From Leisingera aquaemixtae (GTDB lineage: Bacteria > Pseudomonadota > Alphaproteobacteria > Rhodobacterales > Rhodobacteraceae), in the NCBI RefSeq assembly GCF_019801145.1, contig NZ_JAHVJQ010000001.1, positions 186,001-250,000 of the forward strand: a stretch of 64,000 nt of DNA, in the 5' to 3' direction. Position 1 is the first letter of the stretch, and every line of letters begins with the position of its first letter. The notes below the pieces were generated by a model, which saw nothing but the letters and a program-made list of their open reading frames with translations, searched no databases and had not been told where the DNA came from. Positions 9,035-17,983 of the stretch are shown one piece after another. Position numbers and translations under genes: made by a program.

Positions 9035-9053
9035 ATGTAAATCTTTTTCACAT
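9035..9053. promoter_or_regulatory. Putative operator copy 2, 19-bp imperfect palindrome
   Basis: ATGTAAATCTTTTTCACAT differs from copy 1 only in two central bases and keeps all the paired positions. Between the two copies lies a small hairpin, GGGGCTT/AAGCCCC (9018-9033). Confidence 0.5.
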
Positions 9054-9368
9054 TTTTGCGGTAGCGGAGGGCGGAAGGCTGGAAAAGCCTGCGGAAACAG
9101 GGCGCTGTAGCGGGACGCTTCGCGTTGCAGTGCGGGACACTTCAAGTTGCAGCAAACGATTTTTGAAAGATAGCTGGTTTTCAGGGCCTTTTTTCGGTTT
9201 TCCCTGGCAAGACGCTTCGCTTTCGAGACGGGCGGCCGCGCATGTATCTCCGGACACATCGCATTTCAATACCGGGAAGTCTGCACCCAAAATCGTTTAA
9301 AACTGCAGCGGCAGCCGCCCTTTTAGAAGCTCTTTGAACAATAATTGAGAGGGGGCCGAAAACAGTGA
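9054..9368. other. AT-richer intergenic stretch, no gene seen
   Basis: About 315 bp between the DUF2852 promoter region and the end of the unrecognised gene at 9369. Base composition falls from the GC-rich background towards the island gene. I see no gene, RNA or repeat that I can support. Confidence 0.5.
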
Positions 9369-10214
9369 CTATAAGTCTGCTGCACGTAGCGCGAATGCGT
9401 AAGGAGAAGACGTTTCAGGTTTGGGGATTTTAGATTGGATTGTAGAGATCAGCTTCGCACCGCCTAGTCCTGCAATTGCACCTAGAACTGTCCCTGGTAT
9501 TCCTCCAGCGGCAGCTCCGGCGACGGCGGTAGTAATGGCTACAGCATACTCCAATGTTACCAATCCACCTTTGGCTACACTGGCTTGAGCCTTCGTTATG
9601 TACCCGTCAAGCTCATCTTCAAGCCGAGCTTGAGCTTGCAGAAGTGGTTCTTCTTCATCGCTCAGGCTCTGGTATTTTGCGCTCAGTTCATTCAATGCAT
9701 AATGCACGCTTCGAAGGGCACTTAGGTTGTTTTCCCGGAACTCAATGATTTTCTTTGGGTTCACTGTTCCACTTGGTACGGGAAGCTTTTTCGCAAGTTG
9801 CATATGAAGCGCACTTTGACGCGAAACGCCCAAGTCTTCCGAGAGTATGGACAGGTTGGAAATGTTGCCCTCCTCCTCGACCGGAAGCAACGCCCAGTTT
9901 TCTCCAGGTGTGTTGCGTTTGGTTTCGTACAGACGGAGTAACCGCTTATTATTGAGCTGAGTGGAGTAGCTTACCGCGCTCATCGTTTCAAAGTACTGGG
10001 GGATGCCTATGAGATCTTCCTTGTGCAGGGCTATCAACTTCTCAGAGTAGGGCGTCTGAATAAGCCGTGGATTCGTAAGAAGCGGCGCAGCTACATCTTC
10101 CCAATACAGCAAAGCTCGGTTGAGGTTGCTTGACAGCAGCACGTCTCCAGGCATGTAAAAGGAATCCTCTGAACTGATGGAGATCGGAGGCAGAATAACA
10201 CCGTTTTTCAGCAA
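9369..10214 (-). CDS. Unrecognised protein in AT-richer island (possible DUF6236-like)
   Basis: Protein of 281 residues. Codon use and GC are visibly lower than in all neighbours, pointing to horizontal transfer. The start is taken as TTG at 10214 because AGGAG lies nine bases upstream; a GTG at 10247 has no such box. The N-terminus then reads LLKNGVILPPISISSEDSFY, followed by LNRALLYWEDVAAP. This pattern reminds me of DUF6236-type proteins, but that is memory only. The middle is polar, with a helical, acidic stretch near 195-225 (YQSLSDEEEPLLQAQARLED). The C-terminal third holds a Gly/Ala-rich hydrophobic hairpin (AVAGAAAGGIPGTVLGAIAG) that could enter a membrane. No catalytic motif is evident. 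Function unknown. Confidence 0.7.
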   Translation of the reverse strand: MLKNGVILPPISISSEDSFYMPGDVLLSSNLNRALLYWEDVAAPLLTNPRLIQTPYSEKLIALHKEDLIGIPQYFETMSAVSYSTQLNNKRLLRLYETKRNTPGENWALLPVEEEGNISNLSILSEDLGVSRQSALHMQLAKKLPVPSGTVNPKKIIEFRENNLSALRSVHYALNELSAKYQSLSDEEEPLLQAQARLEDELDGYITKAQASVAKGGLVTLEYAVAITTAVAGAAAGGIPGTVLGAIAGLGGAKLISTIQSKIPKPETSSPYAFALRAADL

Positions 10215-10223
10215 GCTTTTGGT

Positions 10224-10228
10224 CTCCT
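10224..10228 (-). promoter_or_regulatory. Ribosome binding site deciding a TTG start
   Basis: AGGAG on the minus strand, nine bases before TTG at 10214. It supports the shorter form of the island gene over the GTG at 10247. Confidence 0.65.
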
Positions 10229-10998
10229 GTAAGCCTAGACGCCACACGTGGACATACCCACTATGTTCAGAAAGTTGCAGAATTCAGTTCCAGGTTCAAA
10301 GGGCAATTACTAGTGCTCTGATTTTCCTAACGTCATGTTTTTTAAGAGCTAACTGTGAACTGGGAAGCAGGCGCCAACTTCACAGCTTATTTCCAAGTTC
10401 GGGAACAGGAGTTCAGAAGCCTTCTGGCCGCCGTATTCTCCTTAAAACCATATTCTACGGGCGTTTCAGGGGGGGGAGCAGTTTGCAATGGGAGATGTCC
10501 TTGATCAGCCTTCAGGCGCCATATGGGCAAATTTGCCGAGTTTTGAAGGACAAAGGCTCCTGGCGGCACTCCGTGCTCATCTCCCCTAAAAGCCCTTCTT
10601 TCTACTGCTCAATCCGGGTTCTTCCGAGTTCTTCCTGCCTCTTCCGGTTACTGCAGTGTCAAGTGTCTCCTAACAGGCGCAGAAGCGAAGGCCGGAACGC
10701 AATGACGACGGGGAACAAGCGCGGTTATGCTCCGGTTGCGACACCGGATGAGGGAGGTTGCAGCGGAAACCTTCCGCTGCCGGGACCGGTCCAAACCGCG
10801 GACTGGTCCAGGCATCCCCGGACAACAAGATACTCAGTAAACCAAAAAAGCTCCGCAACGGGTGCATAACCGTAACGTTAACATTAGCTTAAAATTGGAT
10901 GTTAACCTATTCGGGTATTCCTGACCCAAGGTAAACCTGTGCGGCAGCGCGGCAATTCGGCCATTGACGCGCCCGGGCCGGCGGCACAGTCTCTGTCC
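10229..10998. other. Long non-coding or degenerate stretch before glnE
   Basis: About 770 bp without a convincing gene. GC is lower until about 10650 and then returns to background. A short open frame at 10488-10589 (33 codons, beginning MGDVLDQPSG) has a GGGGAG box nine bases upstream, but nothing else supports it. The segment is probably remnant DNA from the insertion that brought in the island gene, plus the glnE promoter at its right end. Confidence 0.5.
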
Positions 10999-13806
10999 AT
11001 GAAGACTGGCCTGACGATTTTCCGCATTCCCCGCCCCTATGACTCTGACCTTGGCGCCGAGGCGCGCGCGCTGGTGCCGGCCCTGTCCAGCGATCTGGCG
11101 GATCTGGTGGCGGGGGCCTGCGGCTCCAGTCCTTACCTGAAAGAGCTGACAGACCGCGAGGCGGATTGGCTGCCTGAGGCGCTGGAGGACCCGCAAGGCG
11201 CGCTGCAGAAGGTTTTTGCGGACTGCCGCGCGCTGGAAGCGGCGCAGCTGAAACCGGGGTTGCGCCAGGCCAAGCGGCGGCTGGCGCTCTTGACCGCGCT
11301 CTGCGACCTCTCGGGCGGCTGGAGCCTGGAGCAGGTGACCGGGGCGCTTACCGATTTCGGGGCGCTTTGCGCAGACGTTGCGGCCAAGGCGGAGATCGCC
11401 AGCCTGATCCGCCGCAAGAAGCTGCCGGGCCTCACGGAGGACGACGTGGAGACCGCGGGCGGGCTGACCATCCTGGCGATGGGCAAGATGGGCGCGCATG
11501 AGCTGAACTACAGCTCCGACATCGACCTGATCTGCCTGTTCGACGAAACCCGTTTCGACCCGGATGATTTCTATGAGGCGCGCCAGGGAATGGTGCGCGC
11601 GACCAAGAACATGTGCGCCGCTCTCAGCGACCGCACCGGTGACGGCTATGTGTTCCGCACCGACCTGCGGCTGCGCCCGGACCCGGCGGTCACGCCCGTC
11701 TGCCTGGCGATGGAAGCGGCGGAGCGCTACTACGAAAGCCTGGGCCGCACCTGGGAGCGCGCCGCCTATATCAAGGCGCGCCCCTGCGCCGGCGATATCG
11801 CCGCGGGGGAACGGTTCCTGAATTCCCTGCGCCCCTTTGTCTGGCGGCGGCACCTGGACTTTGCCGCGATCCAGGACGCCCACGACATCCGCCTGCGCAT
11901 CCGCGAGAGCAAGGGCACCGGCGGTGCCCTCCACGTGCCGGGCCACGATATGAAGTTGGGCCGCGGCGGCATCCGCGAGATCGAGTTTTTCACCCAGACC
12001 CGCCAGCTGATCGCCGGCGGGCGCGACGAGTCCCTGCGGCTGCGCGGCACTGTTGAAGGGCTGGCGGCGCTGGCGGACAAGGGGTGGGTGCCGCCGGAAG
12101 TGGCCCAAACCCTCAGCGCCCATTACCGCGCCCACCGCGAGGTCGAGCACCGCATTCAGATGGTGCATGACGCCCAGACCCACCGGATGCCGAAATCCGA
12201 GGACGGCATCGCCCGCATTGCCTGCCTGATGGACCGTGATCCGGCGGATCTGCAGGCCGAAATCAAGACCCGCCTGCAAGAGGTGCATGAGCTGACCGAG
12301 GGGTTCTTCTCCCCCGGCGCGGCCCCGCCCCCGGCAGCGCTGCCGGAGGAAACCGCGGAGCTGGACGGCGCCATTATCGCCCGCTGGCCCACCTATCCGG
12401 CGCTGCGCTCGTCGCGCGGCGCGCGCATCTTCGAGGGGCTGAAGCCGGAGCTTCTGTCCCGCGTTGCCAAGACCGCCAAGCCCGCCGAAACCCTGCTTGC
12501 GCTGGACGGCTTTCTGGCCGGGCTGCCTGCGGGCGTCCAGCTGTTCTCGCTCTTGGGCGCCAATCCGCAGCTCATCGACCTGCTGGTCGACATTGCCGGC
12601 ACCTCGCGCGATCTGGCCTCCTTCCTGTCGCGCAACTCCGCCGTTTTTGATGCGGTGATCGGCGGCTCCTTCTTCGATCCCTGGCCGGGAGCGGAGAAGC
12701 TGCGGGCAGAGCTGGCAACGCGGCTGCAGCAGGAGGACGACTATGAAACCCGGTTGGACGCCACCCGCCGCTGGTGCAAGGAATGGCATTTCCGCATCGG
12801 CGTGCATCATTTGCGCGGGCTGATCGACGGCCACCAGGCGGGCGCCCAATATGCGGAACTGGCAGAGGTGGTGATCGCCGGGATTTCGCCGGAGGTGGTA
12901 GCGCATTTCGCCAAGAAACACGGGCCGCCGCCGGGCCGCGGCGCCGCGGTGCTGGCGATGGGCTCGATGGGGGCCGGGCAGATCAATTCGCAGTCCGACC
13001 TCGACCTGATCGTGATCTACGACCCGGCAGGAGTGGACATGTCGGAAGGCAAGCGCCCGCTGGCCACTCGCCCCTATTTCGCCCGCCTGACCCAGGCCTT
13101 TGTCACTGCGCTGTCGGCGCCGATGGCGCAGGGCCGTCTTTACGAGGTCGACATGCGCCTGCGCCCCTCCGGCACCCAGGGCCCTGTTGCGGTCAGCCTG
13201 GCGGGGTTCACGCTCTACCAGCAGAACGAGGCCTGGGTGTGGGAGCATCTGGCCCTGACCCGCGCCCGCACCATCGCAGGCGATGCCAGCCTGACCGCAG
13301 AGATCGAGGATTTCCGCACCGGCTTCCTGTCGGAGCCGCGCGAGTGCGGCAAGGTCCTGCGCGAGGTGGCTAAGATGCGTGAGCGACTTGCTGCGGCCAA
13401 GACACCCGCGGGGGTCTGGGACGCCAAGAACGGCCCCGGGCGGATGATGGACATCGAATTGCTGTCGCAGGCCGGCACCCTTACCTCCGGCTCGGCGGCC
13501 CGCGATGTGGCCTCCGGCCTCAAGGGCGCTGTCGCTGCCGGGTGGCTGAATGACGCGGATGCAGAATACCTCGCCGCCGGTTACCGGCTATTCTGGTCGG
13601 TGCAATGCGCAGCGCGGCTGCTCTCCGGCAAGGCCATCGAGGCCGAAACCATGGGGGAGGGCGGGGCGCAGTTCCTCTGCCGCACCACCGGCTATGCCCG
13701 GCTGGAGACGCTGGAGCAGGAACTGCAGGACCGCTACAGCCGCTGTGCTGCGCTGATTGGCGAAACCTTGGAAAGGGAAGCGGCGGATGAAGAAGGGCAG
13801 CACTGA
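10999..13806 (+). CDS. glnE: Glutamine synthetase adenylyltransferase/removase
   Basis: Bifunctional enzyme that adds AMP to and removes it from glutamine synthetase GlnA in answer to the PII nitrogen signal, 935 residues from this start. The N-terminal nucleotidyltransferase (removase) domain holds ELNYSSDIDLICLFD near residue 171. The linker carries LGRGGIREIEFFTQ. The C-terminal (adenylylase) domain holds INSQSDLDLIVIYD near 662. Both show the paired Asp of the G-S-x-D-x-D type. A GTG at 10939 with AAGG upstream would add 20 residues; the ATG was preferred because the family begins near this point. The 3' end overlaps the next gene by 20 bp. Confidence 0.94.
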   Translation: MKTGLTIFRIPRPYDSDLGAEARALVPALSSDLADLVAGACGSSPYLKELTDREADWLPEALEDPQGALQKVFADCRALEAAQLKPGLRQAKRRLALLTALCDLSGGWSLEQVTGALTDFGALCADVAAKAEIASLIRRKKLPGLTEDDVETAGGLTILAMGKMGAHELNYSSDIDLICLFDETRFDPDDFYEARQGMVRATKNMCAALSDRTGDGYVFRTDLRLRPDPAVTPVCLAMEAAERYYESLGRTWERAAYIKARPCAGDIAAGERFLNSLRPFVWRRHLDFAAIQDAHDIRLRIRESKGTGGALHVPGHDMKLGRGGIREIEFFTQTRQLIAGGRDESLRLRGTVEGLAALADKGWVPPEVAQTLSAHYRAHREVEHRIQMVHDAQTHRMPKSEDGIARIACLMDRDPADLQAEIKTRLQEVHELTEGFFSPGAAPPPAALPEETAELDGAIIARWPTYPALRSSRGARIFEGLKPELLSRVAKTAKPAETLLALDGFLAGLPAGVQLFSLLGANPQLIDLLVDIAGTSRDLASFLSRNSAVFDAVIGGSFFDPWPGAEKLRAELATRLQQEDDYETRLDATRRWCKEWHFRIGVHHLRGLIDGHQAGAQYAELAEVVIAGISPEVVAHFAKKHGPPPGRGAAVLAMGSMGAGQINSQSDLDLIVIYDPAGVDMSEGKRPLATRPYFARLTQAFVTALSAPMAQGRLYEVDMRLRPSGTQGPVAVSLAGFTLYQQNEAWVWEHLALTRARTIAGDASLTAEIEDFRTGFLSEPRECGKVLREVAKMRERLAAAKTPAGVWDAKNGPGRMMDIELLSQAGTLTSGSAARDVASGLKGAVAAGWLNDADAEYLAAGYRLFWSVQCAARLLSGKAIEAETMGEGGAQFLCRTTGYARLETLEQELQDRYSRCAALIGETLEREAADEEGQH

Positions 13807-14059
13807 ACAGGACCCGCGCGGTCTGATCTACGAGGCCTACCGGATCGAGGGCATCACCGATGCCCAGTGCCGCAGCATCTTTTTCGACTGGGCGCTGGGC
13901 ATGGACGCCGCCCGCGACAGCCGCACCGACATCCAGGTGCTGCTGGCGCTGTACGGCGATGCCCAGCCGGAGCACCCGATGACGACGGTGCTGCGCGACG
14001 GCCTGCAAGGCGCTGAAAAGCCGCGCCGCCGCGGCGGCTGGCGCTCGCGCGAGCGGTAA
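13787..14059 (+). CDS. Conserved hypothetical protein downstream of glnE
   Basis: Small soluble protein of 90 residues starting inside the last codons of glnE. It reads KKGSTEQDPRGLIYEAYRIE near the start, a mostly helical middle with CRSIFFDWALGMD, and a basic tail RRRGGWRSRER. I recall similar proteins after glnE in related Rhodobacterales but know no function. Overlap with glnE suggests coupled translation. It has no membrane segment or signal peptide. Confidence 0.75.
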   Translation: MKKGSTEQDPRGLIYEAYRIEGITDAQCRSIFFDWALGMDAARDSRTDIQVLLALYGDAQPEHPMTTVLRDGLQGAEKPRRRGGWRSRER

Positions 14060-14144
14060 GGGCAGCACCGCAGCGCGGAAGTTCCCAAGGACAGGGGTCA
14101 CGCGGCCCCTTTTCCTGTTCCGGGCTTAGGGATAAGAGGGGCTC

Positions 14145-15359
14145 ATGACAGCCTCCTCCGATGCGCTCCAGCGCCCCCGCGTGAAAATGAAGCCCAAGTC
14201 CAACGCCCGCGCCATCCGGCACGGGTTTCCCTGGGTTTATGCCAACGAACTGGTGACCGACCGCCGCACCCGCAAGCTGGCACCCGGCACCCTTGCGGTG
14301 CTGGAGGATGAGGCGCAGCGCCCGCTGGGGCTGGTTTCGGTGAACCCGGAAAGCAAGATCATCGCCCGGATGCTCGATCGCGATCCGGAGGCGGTAATTG
14401 ATCAGGCCTGGTTTGCCGCCCGCCTGTCACGTGCGCTGGAAATGCGCGAGCAGCTCTATGATGCGCCGTTCTATCGTCTGGTTCATGCCGAATCCGACGG
14501 CCTGCCCGGCGTGGTGATCGACCGCTTTGGCGCAGCTTGCGTGGTGCAGCCCAACGCCGCCTGGGCCGAGGCGCATCTGGACCTGCTCACCGCCGCTTTG
14601 GCCGAGGTAACCCGCGCAGAGGTGATCCTGAAAAACGCCTCTGGCCGCACCCGCGGGCTGGAAGGTCTGGATGACGTGAACCAAACCCTGCTGGGTGAGG
14701 CCCCCGCCGCGCCGCTGCCGGTGGTGATGAACGGCGCCACCTATATGGCCGACCTCACCGGCGGCCAGAAAACCGGGCTGTTCTTCGACCAGCGCGAAAA
14801 CCACGCTTTTGCCGCCCGCCTTACTGCGCCGGGCGCCAAGGTGCTGGATGTGTTTTCCCACGTCGGCGGATTTGGACTGGCGATGCTGGCAGGCGGGGCA
14901 GGTCAGGCGACCTGCGTTGACGGCTCCGCCGCGGCGCTGGACCTGGCCGCACAGGGCGCCGAGGCTGCCGGAGTTCAGGACAAATTCACCGCCCGCCAGG
15001 GCGACGCCTTCGACGTGCTGGCGGCGCTGGGGGAAGAGGGCGAAACTTTCGACGTCGTCATCTGCGACCCGCCCGCCTTTGCGCCCTCCAAACAGGCGCT
15101 TGAGGCCGGCCTGCGGGCTTATGAGCGCGTGGCCAAACTGGCGGCGCCGCTGGTCAAGCCGGGCGGCTACCTCGGCCTCTGCTCCTGCTCGCACGCCGCC
15201 GATCTCTCCAGGTTCCGCAACGCCTCGGCCCGTGGCATCGGCAAGGCAGGCCGCCGCGGTGCGCTGATCCACACCGGATACGCAGGCCCCGACCACCCGC
15301 AGCTGCCGCAGCTGGCCGAAAGCGGTTATCTGAAGGCCGTGTTCTTCCGGCTGGACTGA
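14145..15359 (+). CDS. Class I SAM-dependent rRNA methyltransferase, RlmI/RlmK-like
   Basis: Protein of 404 residues of the COG1092 group. An N-terminal PUA-like RNA-binding domain (about 1-75; IRHGFPWVYANELV) precedes the EEHEY-like middle region and a Rossmann methyltransferase domain with the motif KVLDVFSHVGGFGLAMLAGG (near 230-250) binding S-adenosylmethionine. The catalytic motif DVVICDPPAFAPSKQ lies near 303-317. E. coli members methylate 23S rRNA (RlmI makes m5C1962), so this enzyme probably does the same or a closely related job. The downstream PIN gene follows by five bases. Confidence 0.88.
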   Translation: MTASSDALQRPRVKMKPKSNARAIRHGFPWVYANELVTDRRTRKLAPGTLAVLEDEAQRPLGLVSVNPESKIIARMLDRDPEAVIDQAWFAARLSRALEMREQLYDAPFYRLVHAESDGLPGVVIDRFGAACVVQPNAAWAEAHLDLLTAALAEVTRAEVILKNASGRTRGLEGLDDVNQTLLGEAPAAPLPVVMNGATYMADLTGGQKTGLFFDQRENHAFAARLTAPGAKVLDVFSHVGGFGLAMLAGGAGQATCVDGSAAALDLAAQGAEAAGVQDKFTARQGDAFDVLAALGEEGETFDVVICDPPAFAPSKQALEAGLRAYERVAKLAAPLVKPGGYLGLCSCSHAADLSRFRNASARGIGKAGRRGALIHTGYAGPDHPQLPQLAESGYLKAVFFRLD

Positions 15360-15364
15360 CGCGG

Positions 15365-15913
15365 GTGAAGCTGCTCCTCGACACTTGCGTCCTCTACCCG
15401 ACGGTGATGCGGGAAATGCTGCTGGGCGCGGCGCGTCTCGGCCATTTCACCCCGCTCTGGTCCGCGCGGATCCTGGGCGAATGGGAACGGGCTGCGCTGA
15501 AACTCGGCCCCGCGGGCGCGGCGCAGGCCACGGCAGAGATTGCGCTGATCCGCGCCAACTGGCCCAAGGCGGAGGTCGCCCCCGCGCCGGGCATCGAATC
15601 CCGCCTCTGGCTGCCCGACAGCGCGGATACCCATGTGCTGGCCGCAGCTATCGCAGGCCACGCCGACGCCATCGTCACCGTCAACAACAAGGACTTTCCG
15701 CGCCACACGCTGGCAGAGGAAGGACTGGAGCGCCTCGGCCCGGACGAACTGCTCTATGGCTTCTGGCTGCAGAACGGTGCTGGCATGGAAGCGCTGGGGG
15801 CAGAGGTGCTGGCAGAAGCCAACCGCCTGTCCGGCGGCAGCTGGGAAATCCGCCCGCTGCTGAAGAAAGCCCGGCTGCCGCGGCTGGCCAAGGCTCTCTC
15901 TTCTTCTTTGTAA
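15365..15913 (+). CDS. PIN-domain protein (RSP_2648 type)
   Basis: Putative nuclease of 182 residues with a PIN fold. The first acidic residue is in KLLLDTCVLYP at the N-terminus, a second acidic site in RILGEWERAA, and further Asp in LPDSADTHVLAAAIAGHADA and TVNNKDFPR. These four acidic positions usually bind Mg or Mn. It begins with GTG five bases after the methyltransferase stop, so it is cotranscribed. No antitoxin-like gene is beside it, unlike VapC pairs. Its length exceeds the 130-140 residues of VapC and fits the Rhodobacter RSP_2648 group of unknown role. Confidence 0.85.
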   Translation: MKLLLDTCVLYPTVMREMLLGAARLGHFTPLWSARILGEWERAALKLGPAGAAQATAEIALIRANWPKAEVAPAPGIESRLWLPDSADTHVLAAAIAGHADAIVTVNNKDFPRHTLAEEGLERLGPDELLYGFWLQNGAGMEALGAEVLAEANRLSGGSWEIRPLLKKARLPRLAKALSSSL

Positions 15914-15962
15914 GAATACTCCGGGGAGTTTGAGGGGCCGGCCCCTCAACTCTGCTGCTGCC

Positions 15963-16649
15963 TCAGCCCTTGGCCCATTTCGCCTCCAGCCGCTCCAGCG
16001 CGGCGATGCGCTCTTCGGTCTTGGGATGGCTCATCAGCCAGGCCGGGGCCATGCCCGCCCGTTGCTGGGTCAGTGCTTCCAGCTTGGTAAACAGGCTTTT
16101 CTGCGGCGCCAGTCCGATGCCTGCCTTGGTCAGCAGCGCGGCGGCGTATTCATCGGCCTCATATTCATCGCCGCGCGATAGCCTTGCTGCCAGCAAAGAT
16201 GTCAGCACCCCGGCAATCCACGGTCCGATAAAGGGGATGTAGCGGCCCAGGATCATCATCAGCGCGGTGCGCAACGCATTCTGGCCGGAGAAGTCGATCA
16301 TTCGCTTTTTCGCATGCCCCAGCGCCACATGGCCCAGCTCATGTGCAATAACCGAGGCCATTTCCTCGGCGCTGACGTCGCCGTTCTGGTACTTGCGGTA
16401 AAAGCCGCGGGTGATGAAAATCCGCCCGTCCGGCGCCGCCAGCCCGTTCACTGGATCGACCTCGTAGATATGTACCGGGATGCGAGCCACGTTCAGCGCC
16501 GCTGCCAGCCGGTCCGTCAGCTGTTTCAGCCTGGGGTCCGCCAGTTCGGTTGAGCGCTGGTCCAGCTCCCGGTGGGTGCGCCAGACGGAAATCCGGTACA
16601 TCACAAGGCCATAGGCAACGGCCAGCAGAATGGGCAGAAGGCGCAGCAT
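15963..16649 (-). CDS. M48 family zinc metalloprotease, membrane-anchored
   Basis: Protease of about 228 residues related to HtpX and Ste24. It has an N-terminal membrane helix (MLRLLPILLAVAYGLVMYRI), the zinc motif HELGH in ASVIAHELGHVALGHAKKR near residue 118, a second hydrophobic stretch, and the third ligand Glu in RGDEYEADEYAA. It likely degrades membrane or misfolded envelope proteins. The start at 16649 places the membrane helix first; a longer frame to 16781 would add a Cys-rich leader and leave no room for promoters of the divergent thrE-like gene. It is convergent with the PIN gene. Confidence 0.85.
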   Translation of the reverse strand: MLRLLPILLAVAYGLVMYRISVWRTHRELDQRSTELADPRLKQLTDRLAAALNVARIPVHIYEVDPVNGLAAPDGRIFITRGFYRKYQNGDVSAEEMASVIAHELGHVALGHAKKRMIDFSGQNALRTALMMILGRYIPFIGPWIAGVLTSLLAARLSRGDEYEADEYAAALLTKAGIGLAPQKSLFTKLEALTQQRAGMAPAWLMSHPKTEERIAALERLEAKWAKG

Positions 16650-16810
16650 GGCACAGATATGGGCGGAAACACCGGCGGCAGCAAGGGCCTGCGCCCGCGA
16701 AGCCTTGCATTCTGCGCAGGCCGCCATGCAAAATCCGCACTCGCCGCGGCACATCGCATCCTTTAAGGGGAGGCTTCCCAAAGGCTCCAGATAACAACGG
16801 CTTCCGGCTC

Positions 16811-17983
16811 ATGGCACCGCTCTCTCAGCTCCGCAATATCGCCGACACCGGCGAGACCCTGCACCGCAGCGGCTGCGCACCCTACAAGATCGAGAAGTAC
16901 CTGCAGTTCTTTGCCAGGAAACAGGGCATCAATGTGATCGTGCAGGCCACCCCCACCTCGATCTCCTGCCAGTTCCCGGACGAGGACAACCAGTTCATCA
17001 TCCGCCGCCTGGAGCCCGCGCAGATCAACCTCAGCCTGCTGGCGCGCACCATCATCCGCATCAACGCGGTCGAGGACCCGGGGATCGAGGAGCCGGGGCG
17101 CTACCCCGGCTGGCTGATCATGCTGGCCAATATAGCCATCCCGCCGGCTTTCCTGACCTTGATCGGCAGCGCGCTCACTACCATCGCCCTGTCGGCGGTC
17201 TTGGGCTTCCTGGTCTGGCTCTGCCAGCTGTTCTGCCGCGGCGACCGGGTGATCCTGGTGGAGTTTCTGTCGGCTCTGGTCGCGGGGCTGGCGGTCTCGC
17301 TGGTCAGCAGCATGGGGGTGGAGGTGCCGGTCTGGGGCACCTGCATTGCCGCCATCGTGCTGTTCGTGCCGGGGCTGTCGATTGCCAACTCGCTGGAATG
17401 CCTTGCTTTCAACGACGTGATCTCCGGCTCCAGCCTGTTTGCCCAGTCGATCTTCGTGCTGATGAAACTGTTCATCGGCATCTACATCGGCGTCAGCATC
17501 GGTGCAGCACTTTGGGGGGCAACGCCGCATGTGGAGAATGTGAACGGGGTCCTGTGGTGGATGCCCTATCTGGCGCTGCCGGCGCTGTCGTTCTCGATCG
17601 GGGTGATCTTCAACGCCCGGATGGTCGACATCCTGCGGGCGCTGCCGGTCACCGTGCTGGGCATGTGGGGACCGCTGTACCTGGGCTTCGGCGGCGGCTG
17701 GATCGTCGGCACCTGGGTTACTGCCATGTGCATCACGCTTTACGGCACCTGGCTTGCCAAGACGCTGAACCTCACCGGCGCCATCTATATCGTGCAGGGC
17801 ATTCTGATCCTGGTCCCCGGCAGCCGGGTGCTGATGAGCGCCACCCAGTCGCTGTTCAACGAGACCCTGATGGCGGATGCCAGCATCGGCCTGTCGGCGC
17901 TGCTGATGTTCTCGGCCATCGTGGCGGGGCAGGTGACGGCGCTGGCGCTCTATTCACAGAAGAACCGCAACCTCGCCAGCTAG
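16811..17983 (+). CDS. Threonine/serine exporter family protein (ThrE)
   Basis: Integral membrane protein of 390 residues combining both halves of the ThrE family: an N-terminal soluble domain (about 1-95, starting APLSQLRNIADTGETLHRSG) with the ThrE catalytic-like region, five helices of the ThrE unit, then a second five-helix ThrE_2 unit ending near 380. Fusion of the two halves is the usual state of the Corynebacterium exporter family, which exports threonine and serine; substrate here is inferred. Its stop overlaps that of the convergent HD-GYP gene by four bases (CTAG). Confidence 0.88.
   Translation: MAPLSQLRNIADTGETLHRSGCAPYKIEKYLQFFARKQGINVIVQATPTSISCQFPDEDNQFIIRRLEPAQINLSLLARTIIRINAVEDPGIEEPGRYPGWLIMLANIAIPPAFLTLIGSALTTIALSAVLGFLVWLCQLFCRGDRVILVEFLSALVAGLAVSLVSSMGVEVPVWGTCIAAIVLFVPGLSIANSLECLAFNDVISGSSLFAQSIFVLMKLFIGIYIGVSIGAALWGATPHVENVNGVLWWMPYLALPALSFSIGVIFNARMVDILRALPVTVLGMWGPLYLGFGGGWIVGTWVTAMCITLYGTWLAKTLNLTGAIYIVQGILILVPGSRVLMSATQSLFNETLMADASIGLSALLMFSAIVAGQVTALALYSQKNRNLAS

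Noticed and set aside
10488-10589. A 33-codon open frame with a purine-rich box upstream in the island flank
   Set aside because: Too short, no family resemblance, and lies in apparently decayed sequence.
10834-13248. An 800-codon open frame on the minus strand opposite glnE
   Set aside because: glnE is certain on the plus strand. In GC-rich DNA the opposite frames of a real gene often stay open; the translation is rich in His, Gln, Arg and Gly and matches no family.
15365-15913. PIN gene as a VapC toxin
   Set aside because: Too long for VapC and no antitoxin gene on either side.
16650-16781. Longer N-terminus for the M48 protease, with many Cys
   Set aside because: It precedes the natural membrane helix, has unusual Cys-rich composition and would leave only 29 bp for two divergent promoters.
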